A stretch of DNA of 64,000 bases from Sphingomonadaceae bacterium (GCA_947473355.1 CANJCQ010000005.1:1-64000), one strand, 5' to 3'; positions 47,879-60,865 are shown, counted from the stretch's first letter. Translations and numbers: made by a program. The notes: generated by a model not told the origin, from the sequence alone.

Positions 47879-48343
47879 ATGAGAAAGTTTTTGTGGGCAC
47901 TGGCGCTCGTCGCATCGCCGCTATCTGCGCCATTGGCGGCCGCCGGGCCTGCCCTGCCAGACTGGCTGTCCGGTTCCTGGGCGATGGAGGATGGCGCGAG
48001 CTGGGCGGAGGAATACTGGACGAGCCCGCGCGGCGGGATCATGCTGGGCACCGGCCGCGAGGGCTTCGGATCCGCGATCAGGTTCTGGGAATCGATGCAC
48101 ATTGCAGTGAACCGCGAGGGCAAGCTGATACTCTACGCCCAGCCGAAAGGCGCCCCGCCAGTCGAATTCCCGATGGCAACGATGAGCGACGACGCGGTCG
48201 AATTCGCCAACGGGGCGCACGATTATCCGCAGCGCATCCGCTATTGGCGGCAAGGTCAGTTGCTGATGGCCGAAACCTCGAAGCTCGATGGCAGCGATGC
48301 GCAGCGGTGGAACTATCGCCCGGTGGCCATGGGGGAGCGGTAA
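47879..48343 (+). CDS. secreted DUF6265-like (lipocalin-type) protein
   Basis: 154 residues from ATG 47879, not the track's 47669. The signal peptide is MRKFLWALALVASPLSAPLAAAG. The mature protein starts LPDWLSGSWAMEDGASWAEEYWTSPRGGIMLGTGR, the typical W-x-x-G-x-W opening of a small beta-barrel family of unknown function, and ends RYWRQGQLLMAETSKLDG. Likely periplasmic, role unknown. Confidence 0.75.
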   Translation: MRKFLWALALVASPLSAPLAAAGPALPDWLSGSWAMEDGASWAEEYWTSPRGGIMLGTGREGFGSAIRFWESMHIAVNREGKLILYAQPKGAPPVEFPMATMSDDAVEFANGAHDYPQRIRYWRQGQLLMAETSKLDGSDAQRWNYRPVAMGER

Positions 48344-48370
48344 GTCGTTTCAGCGACAGTCTGAAGTAAA

Positions 48371-48524
48371 AGTCCCTCTCCATTTTCACGGAGTGCAAAT
48401 GGGGAGGTGTCGCGCCTGAAAGGCGTGACGGAGGAGGTTTGGCGCTGGCGGAATACCCCTCCGTCAGCCGCTTCGCGTCTGCCACCTCCCCATTTGTGCT
48501 GCGCAAAAATGGGGAGGGAAATGC
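48371..48524. repeat. palindromic repeat downstream of the atp operon
   Basis: CCCTCTCCATTTTCACGG...AAATGGGGAGG, a TGACGGAGGAGG bridge and its complement CCTCCGTCA, then CCTCCCCATTTGTGC...AAAATGGGGAGGG. Same architecture as 39662-39786 with other loop sequences. It ends about 12 nt from the atpC stop and may stabilise the atp mRNA 3' end. Confidence 0.8.
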
Positions 48525-48536
48525 GAGATGTTCGCT

Positions 48537-48797
48537 CTAGCCTTCGACGTGCTCCGCCAGAACCGTCAAACCCTTGTCACCGACCTCAGCAAACCCGCCG
48601 CGCACGCGGATCTCTTCCGGCGCGGCACCTTCGGTCTTGTAGACCATCAGCGCGCCATCGTCGCGGATGGTCGACATGACCGGAGCATGGCCGACCAGCA
48701 CACCGAAATCGCCTTCGCCGCCGGGAACGACGACCATGTAGACGTCTTCTGAGCGGACCAGACGGGCGGGGGTGACGAGTTCGAAGTGGAGGGACAT
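48537..48797 (-). CDS. atpC: ATP synthase epsilon subunit (short form)
   Basis: 86 residues from ATG 48797 ([14 protein letters not shown]), RBS GGAGG-like within the atpD tail. It contains only the N-terminal beta-barrel ([29 protein letters not shown]); the C-terminal two-helix domain is absent, a common form in alphaproteobacteria. The epsilon barrel couples the c-ring to gamma; loss of the helices removes one mode of ATPase inhibition. Last gene of the atpHAG-orf-DC operon. Confidence 0.95.
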   Translation of the reverse strand: MSLHFELVTPARLVRSEDVYMVVVPGGEGDFGVLVGHAPVMSTIRDDGALMVYKTEGAAPEEIRVRGGFAEVGDKGLTVLAEHVEG

Positions 48798-48801
48798 CGG
48801 C

Positions 48802-50560
<1,759 letters not shown>

Positions 50561-50562
50561 AT

Positions 50563-51441
50563 CTACAGCGCTTCCGCGCCAGCAATAATTTCGATCAGCT
50601 CAGTAGTGATCGCGGCCTGTCGGCTGCGGTTGTACTGGATGGTAAGCTTCTGGATCAGCTCACCGGCGTTGCGGGTAGCATTGTCCATCGCGGTCATCGA
50701 AGCGCCTTGCTCCGAAGCCTGATTCTCAAGCAGCGCGCCGAACAGCTGGGTCTTGAGGTAACGCGGGAGCAGCTCGGCGAGGATTTCGTCCTCGTCCGGC
50801 TCATATTCCACAGCGGCCCCGGCAGTTGCCGTCACTTCCACCTTGGGCGCGGGGACGGGGATGATCTGCTGTTCGGTTGGATCCTGCGTCAGCGCGTTCT
50901 TGAAGGTCGAGAAGAACAGGTGGGCGACGTCGAACTTGCCTTCGTCATAGTAACCGACCAGTTCGCCAGCGATCTTTTCGGCCTCGGCATAGCCGGGCTC
51001 GCGCACTTCGCTGGTATCATAGTAGTGCAGGATCGCCTTGGGCCACTCGCGGATCAGCGGCGCGCGGCCCTTGCGGCCGACTAGATAGAACAGCACGGTC
51101 TTGCCTTCAGCGGCAAGCGAGGCGGCCTTGAGCTTGGCGGCCTTGACGATGTTCGAATTGAACGCGCCGCACAGACCCTTGTCGGAAGTGGCGACGACCA
51201 GCAGGTAGACCTGATCCTTGCCGGTGCCGGTGAACAGCTTCGGCGCGCCGTCGTTGCCCGCGACCTTGCCGGCGATGCTGGCCATCACGGAGGCCATGCG
51301 CGTGGCATAGGGCCGCGCGGCCTCGGCACCAGCCTGCGCCTTGCGCAGCTTGGCAGCGGCGACCATCTGCTTGGCCTTGGTGATCTTCTGGGTCGATTTG
51401 ACCGAGTTGATCCGCCCTTTGAGTTCCTTGAGTGAAGCCAC
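50563..51441 (-). CDS. atpG: ATP synthase subunit gamma
   Basis: 292 residues, starting [36 protein letters not shown], the family's N-terminal helix. The C-terminal helix is [50 protein letters not shown]. Gamma is the rotating shaft of F1. Separated from atpA by a 114-nt gap that holds a palindromic repeat. Confidence 0.97.
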   Translation of the reverse strand: MASLKELKGRINSVKSTQKITKAKQMVAAAKLRKAQAGAEAARPYATRMASVMASIAGKVAGNDGAPKLFTGTGKDQVYLLVVATSDKGLCGAFNSNIVKAAKLKAASLAAEGKTVLFYLVGRKGRAPLIREWPKAILHYYDTSEVREPGYAEAEKIAGELVGYYDEGKFDVAHLFFSTFKNALTQDPTEQQIIPVPAPKVEVTATAGAAVEYEPDEDEILAELLPRYLKTQLFGALLENQASEQGASMTAMDNATRNAGELIQKLTIQYNRSRQAAITTELIEIIAGAEAL

Positions 51442-51462
51442 TCTATCGGTTCCTCTGTATCG

Positions 51463-51542
51463 TCACCCCGGACTTGATCCGGGGTCCAGCTGTGTTCGCC
51501 GCCGCTGCTAAGCGGGACCCCGGGTCAAGCCCGGGGTGACGG
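51463..51542. repeat. REP-like repeat between atpA and atpG
   Basis: GTCACCCCGGACTTGATCCGGGGTCC and GGGACCCCGGGTCAAGCCCGGGGTGAC form hairpins and pair with each other. A common sphingomonad element in intergenic spacers. Confidence 0.85.
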
Positions 51543-51555
51543 CGGATGGAGTTAC

Positions 51556-53127
<1,572 letters not shown>

Positions 53128-53700
53128 TTAGCCCTTCATTGCCTGGGCGAGTGAATTCAAACGTGTGCGGATGGATGAGTCGATCTGGCGGCTGCCGATG
53201 CGGACAACGAGTCCGCCCAGCAGCTCTGGATCGACCGAAGTTTTGATCTTGATGTCGCGGCCTTCGCGGGCCTTGAGCTTTTCGGCGAGTGACTTGAGCT
53301 GTGCGGCATCAAGCGGATGGGCGCTGGTAACTTCGGCAGTCATCTCGCCGCGCGCGGCAGCAGCGATGGTGGCAAAAGCGCGGATCACTTCGGGGAGCGC
53401 AGCGAGTCGGCCATTGGCAGCAAGCACGCCGATGAAGCTCTTTGTCGTATCCGACAGCTTGAGCACACTGGCCACTGCGCTCATCGCCTTGGCGGCGTCG
53501 CTGCGGCTGACCAGCGGGTTGCGAATCAGCGCGGCGAGATCGGGCGCCTTGACCAGCGCTTCACCCAGCGTGTCGAGATCGGTCTCGACTGCGGTGACAG
53601 CCTTCTTGTCGCTGGCAAGTTCAAACAGGGCAGCGGCATAACGCCCCTGCAAACTCGCCTTGATACCGCCGGAATTCTCCACGCGCGTCGCTTCCCTCAT
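53128..53700 (-). CDS. atpH: ATP synthase delta subunit
   Basis: 190 residues, opening [29 protein letters not shown]; GRYAxALFxLA is the OSCP/delta signature. It connects F1 with the peripheral stalk. The C-terminus [34 protein letters not shown] is canonical. First gene of the operon. A promoter could lie in the 216-nt divergent spacer shared with ada, but no clear hexamers are seen. Confidence 0.96.
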   Translation of the reverse strand: MREATRVENSGGIKASLQGRYAAALFELASDKKAVTAVETDLDTLGEALVKAPDLAALIRNPLVSRSDAAKAMSAVASVLKLSDTTKSFIGVLAANGRLAALPEVIRAFATIAAAARGEMTAEVTSAHPLDAAQLKSLAEKLKAREGRDIKIKTSVDPELLGGLVVRIGSRQIDSSIRTRLNSLAQAMKG

Positions 53701-53886
53701 ACCGGATTAGCTGACGAGTGGATTGCATCGCTAGAAAGCGCTGCACCCGCCAGACGGGGGCGCGCCTAGCATCGGTTTTGCTGCGATGCAAGGCGGCGGG
53801 GCAGGCTAATCGAAACTTCTCCCTTTCGGCGGGTTGTCCGGCAAGTTTGACCGCAAGTGGCGGGAAGCCCACGCGACAAAATGGGA

Positions 53887-53915
53887 GCATGGCTTGTGTC
53901 TTGAAGGAGCCATGC
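53887..53915 (+). promoter_or_regulatory. hairpin enclosing the ada Shine-Dalgarno
   Basis: GCATGGCT (53887-53894) and AGCCATGC (53908-53915) are perfectly complementary. The loop and 3' arm contain AAGGAG, directly before the ATG at 53917. It could reduce ada translation unless melted. Confidence 0.5.
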
Positions 53916-53916
53916 C

Positions 53917-54978
53917 ATGATCAGTCCAGCCATGACCGAGCCACCCACTGACGATGAAGCACGCTGGCGCATCGCGCTGGCCAAGGACCGGCGCTTTGAT
54001 GGCGCTTTCGTAACTGGCGTGCATTCCACCGGGATCTATTGCCGTCCCTCCTGCCCGGCGCGGCCGCCCAAGCGCGAGAACGTTGCCTTCTATGCGACCC
54101 CGGCTGATGCCGAGTCGGCGGGGCTGCGGGCCTGTTTGCGGTGTCGGCCGGATGCGATTGCGCGGGACGAGGCGGCGGTGGCGGAAGCGATCAGGATCTT
54201 GCGCGATGCCGAGGGCGTGGTGCCGCTGGAACGGTTGGCTGCGGTGACCGGCTATTCGCCTGCCCATTTCCAGCGCCTGTTCAAGCGCGCGGTTGGCCTT
54301 TCTCCCGCTGCCTTCGCTCGCGCCCTGCGGCTGGAGCGCGCCGCCGATGCCCTGAGCGGGGCGAACCGGGTGACCGATGCAATATACGATTCGGGATTCA
54401 GCGCGCCCTCGCGATTCTACGAAGCAAGCGAAGGGAGGCTCGGGATGACACCATCGGCCTGGAAACATGGCGGCAAGGGCGCGACGATCCGCTGGGCGGT
54501 GGTGACGACCAGCCTTGGCGAGATGCTGGTCGCAGCGACGGACAAGGGCGTGTGCCGCCTGTCATTCGGCGAAGGGCGCGAGGCGTTGGAGAGCCGCTTC
54601 CCTCATGCCGTGCTGGTCGCGGGCGGGGAGGAATTTGCCGCGCTGCTGGCCGAGGTCGTTGCAGCAGTCGAACAGCCCGGCAGGCCCCACGCCGTGCCGC
54701 TCGATGTCCAGGGCACGGCCTTTCAGGAAGCAGTCTGGCAGGAACTGCGCAAGATCCCGCCGGGCGAGACGCGCTCCTATGCCGAAATCGCCGCCGCGGT
54801 CGGCAAGCCCAAGGCAGTTCGCGCTGCGGGTAGTGCCAATGGCGCGAACAATGTCGCGGTGCTGATTCCGTGCCACCGGGTGGTGCGCTCCGATGGGGCG
54901 CTGGGCGGCTATGCCTATGGGACGGAAATCAAGGAGAAGCTGCTGGCGCGGGAGCGAGGCAGTCAGACAAAACTATAA
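53917..54978 (+). CDS. ada: Ada-type methylphosphotriester/O6-methylguanine methyltransferase and regulator
   Basis: 353 residues. The N-terminal Ada zinc domain has the four Cys (YCRPSCP...RACLRCRP), the first accepting the phosphotriester methyl group. An AraC-type HTH follows (LERLAAVTGYSPAHFQRLFKRAVGLSP), then the methylated-DNA-protein Cys methyltransferase with active site IPCHRVV. It repairs alkylated DNA and, once methylated, activates transcription of the adaptive response. alkB/alkA are not adjacent. Convergent with priA, overlapping by 16 nt. Confidence 0.97.
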   Translation: MISPAMTEPPTDDEARWRIALAKDRRFDGAFVTGVHSTGIYCRPSCPARPPKRENVAFYATPADAESAGLRACLRCRPDAIARDEAAVAEAIRILRDAEGVVPLERLAAVTGYSPAHFQRLFKRAVGLSPAAFARALRLERAADALSGANRVTDAIYDSGFSAPSRFYEASEGRLGMTPSAWKHGGKGATIRWAVVTTSLGEMLVAATDKGVCRLSFGEGREALESRFPHAVLVAGGEEFAALLAEVVAAVEQPGRPHAVPLDVQGTAFQEAVWQELRKIPPGETRSYAEIAAAVGKPKAVRAAGSANGANNVAVLIPCHRVVRSDGALGGYAYGTEIKEKLLARERGSQTKL

Positions 54979-57128
54979 GGATCAATATCCACCGCCACCC
55001 TTACTCCTTGCGGAAACCTCAGCGGGTCCAGCCAACCCCGGATCACCCGTTGCAATTCGCTGCTCCGCCGCGCGTTGATCAGTAGGCGGTAGCGATACCT
55101 TCCGCGCAGCAGCGACATCGGCGCAGGCGCGGGGCCGTGGATGGCTATGTCGGGCAGGCGGGGGCGGACACCGCCGATGGCGCGGGCGGCGTCGCGCGCC
55201 TCCGCTTCGTCTTCGGATGAGACGATGATCGCGGCCCAGCGGCCGAAGGGCGGAGCGCCGGCATCGCGGCGGGCTTCGGCTTCGGCGGCATAGAATGCAT
55301 CGCGGTCGCCGGCGGCAAGCGCGGCGATGACCGGGGCATCGGGGTGGCGCGTCTGGATCAGCACTTCGCCCTGCTTGGCCCCGCGCCCGGCGCGGCCTGC
55401 GACCTGGGCGATCTGCTGATAGCTGCGCTCGCCCGCGCGCAAGTCGCCGCCTTCGAGGCCGAGATCGGCATCGACCACGCCGACCAGTGTCAGTTCGGGG
55501 AAGTGATAGCCCTTGGTCACCAGCTGGGTGCCGATGATCACGTCGATCAGGCCTTCCTCGGCCATGGCGACGAAGTCGGCGATGCGCTCGGGGGTGTTGA
55601 GGGTGTCGGATGTGGCCATGGCGACACGGGCTTCGGGCATCAGCTCGGCCACCTCATCGGCGATACGCTCCACCCCTGGGCCGCAGGCGACGAGGCAGTC
55701 CTGAGTGGCGCATTCAGGGCAGGCATTGGGCACCGGCGTATCGTGGCCACAGTGGTGGCAGGCGAGGCGCTGCGAGAAGCGGTGTTCGACCAGCCAGGCT
55801 GAGCAATTGGGACACTGGAAGCGATAGCCGCAGTGACGGCACAGGGTGAGCGGGGCATAACCGCGCCGGTTGAGGAACAGCAGTGACTGCTCGCCGCGCG
55901 CAAGCCGCTCGCGCATCTCTGCGACAAGGCGCGGGGCGAGCCAGCGGCCGCGCTCGGGTTCTTCCTTGCAGAGGTTGACGATGGATATTTCGGGCAAGGT
56001 CGCCCCGCCAAAGCGGGCGGGAAGGTCGATCTTGCGATAGACCCCGGCCTCGGCCAGCTGCATCGATTCGAGCGCCGGGGTAGCACTGGCGAGTATCACC
56101 GGGCAGGCCTCGAACCGCGCGCGGATCACCGCGACATCGCGCGCATTATAACGCACCCCATCGTCCTGCTTGAACGAGACTTCATGTGCCTCGTCGACCA
56201 CCAGCAGGCCGAGCCGGGCATAGGGCAGGAACAGCGCTGAGCGCGCGCCGACCACCACCTGCGCTTCTCCGCTCGCAATTGCCCGCCACGCCCGCCGCCG
56301 CTCGCTGGCCTTGATCGAGCTGTGCCACAGCACCGGAGCCACGCCGAAGCGGGTCTCGAAGCGGCGCAGGAAGTGTTCGGTCAGTGCTATTTCCGGGAGC
56401 AGGACGAGGACCTGTTTGTCGGCCTCGATCGCGGCAGCAATGGCTTCAAAATAGCACTCGGTCTTGCCTGAGCCGGTGACGCCATCGAGCAGGAAGGGGG
56501 CGAACTTGCCGCCATTTACTGCGGCGACGAAAATGTCGGCAGCGGCTTGCTGGTCGACGGTCAGTTCAGGCACGGCGAACTGGGCGCGCGCGCGCGGGTA
56601 GGGCCGATCGAGATCGACAGTCACCGCCTCCAGAATTCCTGCATTCAGCATGCCGCGCAGCACGCCGTCTGAGACGCCTGCGATCTCGGCCAGCTCGCGA
56701 ATCGAGGCTTGCTCGCCTTGCAGCGCGTCCATGGCGACGGCGCGCTGGGGAGTGAGGCGCTCCGGCTCCAGCCCGCTCAGGCGATATTCGCTGGTCGTGC
56801 CGCCGCCTTTGAGCGCTGCACTGCTCGAGAGCGCCATCCGCGCGACCGACTGGATGGGCGCGCAATAATAGTCAGCGGTCCATTCGATCAGGCGGCGCAG
56901 CGGCGCGGAGAGCGGCGGCACGGGCAGGACTTCGATCAGCGGGCGCAATCTGCTGTCGGCGACCTGTTCGCCCGGCAGCCGGTCCGCCTCCCAGACAATT
57001 CCGACGATCTGGCGCGGCCCCAGCGGGGCGAGCACGACCGAGCCGATTTCGATTTCCATGTCCGCTGGGACGCGATAGTCCAGCACGCTGAGGACGGCGT
57101 TGAAAACGAGGAGTCGGGCGCGGTTCAT
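54963..57128 (-). CDS. priA: primosomal protein N' (replication restart helicase PriA)
   Basis: 721 residues from ATG 57128 (MNRARLLVFNAVLSVLDYRVP); the ORF track overextends to 57278. Helicase motif I is GVTGSGKTECY, DEAH box VVDEAHEVSF, then the eight-Cys zinc module (CRHCGYRFQCPNC ... CHHCGHDTPVPNACPEC). The C-terminal helicase has GTQLVTKGYHFP. PriA reloads the replisome at stalled forks. It overlaps ada by 16 nt at its 3' end and is divergent from the DUF4197 gene. Confidence 0.97.
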   Translation of the reverse strand: MNRARLLVFNAVLSVLDYRVPADMEIEIGSVVLAPLGPRQIVGIVWEADRLPGEQVADSRLRPLIEVLPVPPLSAPLRRLIEWTADYYCAPIQSVARMALSSSAALKGGGTTSEYRLSGLEPERLTPQRAVAMDALQGEQASIRELAEIAGVSDGVLRGMLNAGILEAVTVDLDRPYPRARAQFAVPELTVDQQAAADIFVAAVNGGKFAPFLLDGVTGSGKTECYFEAIAAAIEADKQVLVLLPEIALTEHFLRRFETRFGVAPVLWHSSIKASERRRAWRAIASGEAQVVVGARSALFLPYARLGLLVVDEAHEVSFKQDDGVRYNARDVAVIRARFEACPVILASATPALESMQLAEAGVYRKIDLPARFGGATLPEISIVNLCKEEPERGRWLAPRLVAEMRERLARGEQSLLFLNRRGYAPLTLCRHCGYRFQCPNCSAWLVEHRFSQRLACHHCGHDTPVPNACPECATQDCLVACGPGVERIADEVAELMPEARVAMATSDTLNTPERIADFVAMAEEGLIDVIIGTQLVTKGYHFPELTLVGVVDADLGLEGGDLRAGERSYQQIAQVAGRAGRGAKQGEVLIQTRHPDAPVIAALAAGDRDAFYAAEAEARRDAGAPPFGRWAAIIVSSEDEAEARDAARAIGGVRPRLPDIAIHGPAPAPMSLLRGRYRYRLLINARRSSELQRVIRGWLDPLRFPQGVRVAVDIDPYSFV

Positions 57129-57175
57129 CTTGTTGCATATAGTCAGTTGTTTTTGCTCTCGGGAAGGAGTTGGAC

Positions 57176-57859
57176 ATGGTCGCATATGAATTGAACACAG
57201 TTGGGCGCAGGACATTCCTCGCAGGCGCCGCCGCAACGGGGGTGCTGGCACTTTCGGCATGCGATTCCCTGCCGGCACTCAGCCTGACCGAGGCCATCCG
57301 CCGTCTGCTCACCCGGGCCAGCCGTGCTGCCTTCGCGCGGCTGACGGCGCCGGGCGGGTTCTATGACAGCGAGCTTTCCCGACTCGATCTGCCGGATGTG
57401 TTCGGCAGCCGCGGCGGTGTCTTGCAGAACATCCTGACTTCGGCCGTGTTCAAGACCCGGCTGCAGCGCGAATTCAACCATATCGCCGAACGCGGTGCCC
57501 GCCGCGCCGCGCCGCTGGTTGCCGATGCCGTGCGCATGATCGGAATCGATAACGCGCGCGACCTCATCCGGGGTGGGCCTACCGCTGCGACCGGCTTTTT
57601 GCGCCAGTCGATGGGGGTAAGCCTGATTGAGGCGATGGTGCCGGAATTGGGCGAAGGCATGCGGTTGGCCAGTGATCCGATTGTCGGCCAGGCGATTGCG
57701 GCGCTGACCGGGGTCGATGTGGGGACTGTTGCCCGCTCGCTGTCATCGCGTGCCGATGAGGCGATCTGGGGCGAAATCGGGCGGCAGGAAGCAGACATCC
57801 GGGCCCATCCGGAGGCCACCAATGATCCGGTGCTGATCGGGGCGCTCAAAGCGCTCTGA
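57176..57859 (+). CDS. DUF4197 family exported protein
   Basis: 227 residues. ATG 57176 is 6 nt behind GGGAAGGAG; TTG 57170 is the track start. The signal has a twin-Arg pair and lipobox-like cysteine (RRTFLAGAAATGVLALSAC). The mature part is the DUF4197 pattern LSLTEAIRRLLTRASRAAFARL...GGFYDSELSRLDLP, all helical. Function unknown. Divergent from priA across 47 nt. Confidence 0.85.
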   Translation: MVAYELNTVGRRTFLAGAAATGVLALSACDSLPALSLTEAIRRLLTRASRAAFARLTAPGGFYDSELSRLDLPDVFGSRGGVLQNILTSAVFKTRLQREFNHIAERGARRAAPLVADAVRMIGIDNARDLIRGGPTAATGFLRQSMGVSLIEAMVPELGEGMRLASDPIVGQAIAALTGVDVGTVARSLSSRADEAIWGEIGRQEADIRAHPEATNDPVLIGALKAL

Positions 57860-57959
57860 CTGGTTGACCTGACTGGTTGACTCTGGCCATGCCGGGTCCG
57901 ATGGTGCGCGCCTGATCGGAGCGTCCTCAAGGTCGCCCGCAAGGCGAGAGGAGACGCCC

Positions 57960-59321
57960 ATGGCCACTGCGCTGCATACCCATTCCGAGGCCGAGCACCT
58001 GGTCAGCATGGTCGATCACGATGATCCCTTCGTGCTGGGCCATGCCGATCTCATCGAGAGCCAGCTTGAGGCTATAGGCGAGATTTTCCAGGACCGGCTC
58101 GGCAAGATCAAATTGCTCGGCAATCGCGCCGAAGAGGGTGGGATCAGCACGGTGCGATCGCTGCACGATGTCGTGCCGCTGCTTTTCGCGCATACCGCCT
58201 ACAAGAGCTATCCGGAGAGTTGGCTGCTCGAAGGCAAGTGGGACCGGCTCAGCAAGTGGCTCGACACAGTCTCGACCGAACGCGTCGAACCGATGGACAC
58301 CAGCCAGGTCCAAGGCCTCGACGACTGGCTGACCATGCTGGAGGAGCGCCAGCATTTCGTCTCCTGTTCCAGCGGCACCACCGGCAAATGCGCGATGATG
58401 AATGCGACTCAGGCGGATCTCGATTTTGCCGGCAAGAGCCTGCTGCAGGCGATCCGCTGGGGCGGGCTCGCGCCCAACCATGACCGGCGGATGATCAGCT
58501 TGGGTCAGGTCGCTGCCACCCCGCGCAACCGCGCGACCGGCGCGCCAATGGTCCAGGCCTTCAGTCCGCCCGATTTCCCACCCTTCGCGCCGAACGTGCC
58601 GCCGATCACGATTGGCGGGATCACCGAGATGGTGGTGCTGCGCAAGCGCATCGCCGAGGGTGTCGCCCAGCCGAGCGAGCTCGAATACTTTGAAGCGCAG
58701 GCAAAAGTGCGCGAAGCCTCGATCGAATCGTCGATCGAGCAAGCCGCGCAGGCGCTGATCGCCAACCGCGACTGGCCGCTGCATATCATGGGGCTGTTCG
58801 TGCCGCTCTATCAGGTGTCCAAGCGGGTGCGCGAGCTGGGCTTTAGCGGCAAGGATTTTCAGGAGAATACCACCTTCATCAGTGGCGGGTTGAAGCGGGT
58901 GGCCCTGCCCGACAACTACAAGGAGTTCGTCTTCGAGACGCTCAACATCAGTCAGGACCGCGCGCTGCAAAGCTATGGTATGCAGGAGCTCAGCACCAAT
59001 GCGCCGCGTTGTTCGGCCGGGCGCTATCACATGGCGCCGTGGACTGTGCTGATGCTGCTCGACGAGAGCGGCGAGAACCTGATCGAGCCCTGCTTCGACG
59101 GCGAAGTGGAAGGCCGCGCCGCCTTCTTCGACATGTCGATGCAAGGCCGCTGGGGCGGGGTGATTTCGGGCGACAAGATCCGCGCGACCTGGGCCAAGTG
59201 TGAATGCGGTCGTGCCAGCCCCTCGGTCGCTGATGATATCCAGCGCTTTGCCGACCTTGCCAGTGGTGACAAGATCGCCTGCTCGGGCACGATCGACGCC
59301 TATGTGCGCGGGGTCACCTAA
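57960..59321 (+). CDS. adenylate-forming enzyme related to LuxE/PaaK acyl synthetases
   Basis: 453 residues. The ATP-binding loop SCSSGTTGKCAMM near residue 140 is the adenylate-forming (ANL-like) A3 motif, in the context of LuxE/phenylacetate-CoA-ligase-type proteins. AFFDMSMQGRWGG and GDKIRATWAKCECGRASP match the C-terminal LuxE-like part. Such enzymes activate carboxylic acids to acyl-AMP and pass them to CoA or a Cys. The substrate is unknown. First gene of the catabolic-looking cluster, with amidohydrolase, MFS and P450 downstream. Confidence 0.75.
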   Translation: MATALHTHSEAEHLVSMVDHDDPFVLGHADLIESQLEAIGEIFQDRLGKIKLLGNRAEEGGISTVRSLHDVVPLLFAHTAYKSYPESWLLEGKWDRLSKWLDTVSTERVEPMDTSQVQGLDDWLTMLEERQHFVSCSSGTTGKCAMMNATQADLDFAGKSLLQAIRWGGLAPNHDRRMISLGQVAATPRNRATGAPMVQAFSPPDFPPFAPNVPPITIGGITEMVVLRKRIAEGVAQPSELEYFEAQAKVREASIESSIEQAAQALIANRDWPLHIMGLFVPLYQVSKRVRELGFSGKDFQENTTFISGGLKRVALPDNYKEFVFETLNISQDRALQSYGMQELSTNAPRCSAGRYHMAPWTVLMLLDESGENLIEPCFDGEVEGRAAFFDMSMQGRWGGVISGDKIRATWAKCECGRASPSVADDIQRFADLASGDKIACSGTIDAYVRGVT

Positions 59322-59354
59322 AAATGCAATTGGCCTGAAAATGCAATTGGCCTG
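59321..59354. repeat. 17-bp tandem duplication
   Basis: AAAATGCAATTGGCCTG occurs twice back to back, immediately at the stop codon of the adenylate-forming gene. A recent slippage event. Confidence 0.9.
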
Positions 59355-59408
59355 CAACGATTGACGCGGCGCGCGTCTGGTTATATTCTCAATGGCGATG
59401 ATGGGTTC

Positions 59409-59429
59409 GATATTGCGAATTCAATATTC
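59409..59429. promoter_or_regulatory. operator-like dyad before the amidohydrolase gene
   Basis: GATATTG-CGAATT-CAATATTC has perfect 6-bp core arms (ATATTG/CAATAT). It lies 27 nt before the start codon at 59456, in a 134-nt spacer, and is A+T-rich. Probably a binding site for a TetR- or IclR-type regulator; none is encoded nearby in the window. Confidence 0.45.
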
Positions 59430-59455
59430 TGAACTCAATAACGGGAGAGTAAGCG

Positions 59456-60655
59456 ATGAGCGAAGCAGACCCACTGTTCGGCAGTGCACTCAAGGAAGAC
59501 TGGACCTGGGGCCCGATTTTCGACGCCGACGTCCATATCGATCCCCCGCATGACATGTGGAAGGATTATCTGCCCGAATCGCAGAAGGCCAAGGCGCCGG
59601 TTATCGAGCACGCCGATGATTGCGACTACATCTGCTTCGAGGGCAATCGCCGCCCGGTGATGATGATCAACAACCAGGCCGGGCGCACCGGCAAGGAGTT
59701 CAAGATGGTCGGACGCCTGTCCGATCAGCGCAACACCTATGACCCGGCCAAGCGCCTCGCCGACATGGACCTCGATGGCATCGACCAGGCGATCTGCTTC
59801 GGCGGCGGCCCGCTGGGCAGCTTTGACAACGATCTCTATCTCGCCAGCTTCGAGGCCTACAGCCGCTGGGTGATGGACTGGGCGTCCAATGCGCCGCACC
59901 GCCTGTTCCCGGTCGGCCATTGTCCGATGCGCGACATCGATGAGACCATCGAACATGTCCACCGGCTCGCCAAGATGGGCTTCAAGATGCTCCAGCTTCC
60001 GGCATTCCCGCAGAACCCGGAAGCTTGGCGGACCTCTTCCAGCATCAAGAACATGAAGGACGGTCAGGTCTCTGCGCAGACCGGTGATCCCAAGGGCGCA
60101 CTGCAATATTCCGATCCGGAGTTTGACCGCTTGTGGAAAGTGCTGTGCGACTATGGCATGGTCATCACCTTCCATCTGGGTGGCCGCGTGCCGCGGTTCG
60201 GTCAGAAGGAGTTCTTCCTCGCCGACATGCCGATGAGCAAACTGGCCATGGCGGAACCGATTGGCATCTTCATCCATAACGGCATCTTTGATCGGTTCCC
60301 CGATCTGCGTATCGGTAGCATGGAAAGCGGCGTGGGCTGGTTCGCCTGGTTTGCCGAATACAATGATCGCACCTGGGAAAAGCAGCGCTTCTGGACTGAA
60401 AGCGTGCTCAAGAACCCGCCAAGCTACTACATGGACCAGAATATCTGGGGCTCGTTCATTCAGGACCGCCCGGGCATTCTGATGCGCGATCTGCCGGGCG
60501 GTAAGAACATCATGTGGTCGAGCGACTATCCGCATTCGGAAACGACTTTCCCGAACAGCCACGCCATTATCCGGCGCGATTTCGCCGGTGTGCCTGAGGC
60601 AGATATCCGCGACATCATCTGCAATAACGCCAAGCAGTTCCTGCGGATCAGCTGA
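59456..60655 (+). CDS. amidohydrolase-family (PF04909-type) metal-dependent hydrolase
   Basis: 399 residues, GGGAGAG before the ATG. The metal site is visible as D-x-H in FDADVHIDPP, the central His in TFHLGGR, and Asp in SSDYPHSE near the C-terminus. The TIM-barrel family includes decarboxylases (ACMSD-like) and ring hydrolases. FPNSHAIIRRDFAGVPEADIRDIICNNA is the typical end. It probably decarboxylates or hydrolyses an intermediate of the cluster's unknown substrate. Confidence 0.88.
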   Translation: MSEADPLFGSALKEDWTWGPIFDADVHIDPPHDMWKDYLPESQKAKAPVIEHADDCDYICFEGNRRPVMMINNQAGRTGKEFKMVGRLSDQRNTYDPAKRLADMDLDGIDQAICFGGGPLGSFDNDLYLASFEAYSRWVMDWASNAPHRLFPVGHCPMRDIDETIEHVHRLAKMGFKMLQLPAFPQNPEAWRTSSSIKNMKDGQVSAQTGDPKGALQYSDPEFDRLWKVLCDYGMVITFHLGGRVPRFGQKEFFLADMPMSKLAMAEPIGIFIHNGIFDRFPDLRIGSMESGVGWFAWFAEYNDRTWEKQRFWTESVLKNPPSYYMDQNIWGSFIQDRPGILMRDLPGGKNIMWSSDYPHSETTFPNSHAIIRRDFAGVPEADIRDIICNNAKQFLRIS

Positions 60656-60687
60656 GGGGCGCAAGCCATCCCGGCTCTACTAATCCC

Positions 60688-60824
60688 GTCACCCTGAACT
60701 TGTTTCAGGGTCCATCAAGTCTCAAACGTGGTGCTATCCGCTAAGGATCAAGCCCCTCGGTTTGCTTGCAAATGCGCGCTCCGTTCGTGCTGATAAATTG
60801 ACCCTGAAACAAGTTCAGGGTGAC
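60688..60824. repeat. dispersed repeat in inverted pair
   Basis: GTCACCCTGAACTTGTTTCAGGGTCC at 60688-60713, and its reverse complement at 60800-60824, lie around an 86-nt spacer. The core ACCCTGAACTTGTTTCAGGG is identical to one helix of the glycine riboswitch (38056-38075). Confidence 0.9.
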
Positions 60825-60865
60825 GATGGTTGAGTAATTTTGCGTGACAATCGGGAGGATACCTT

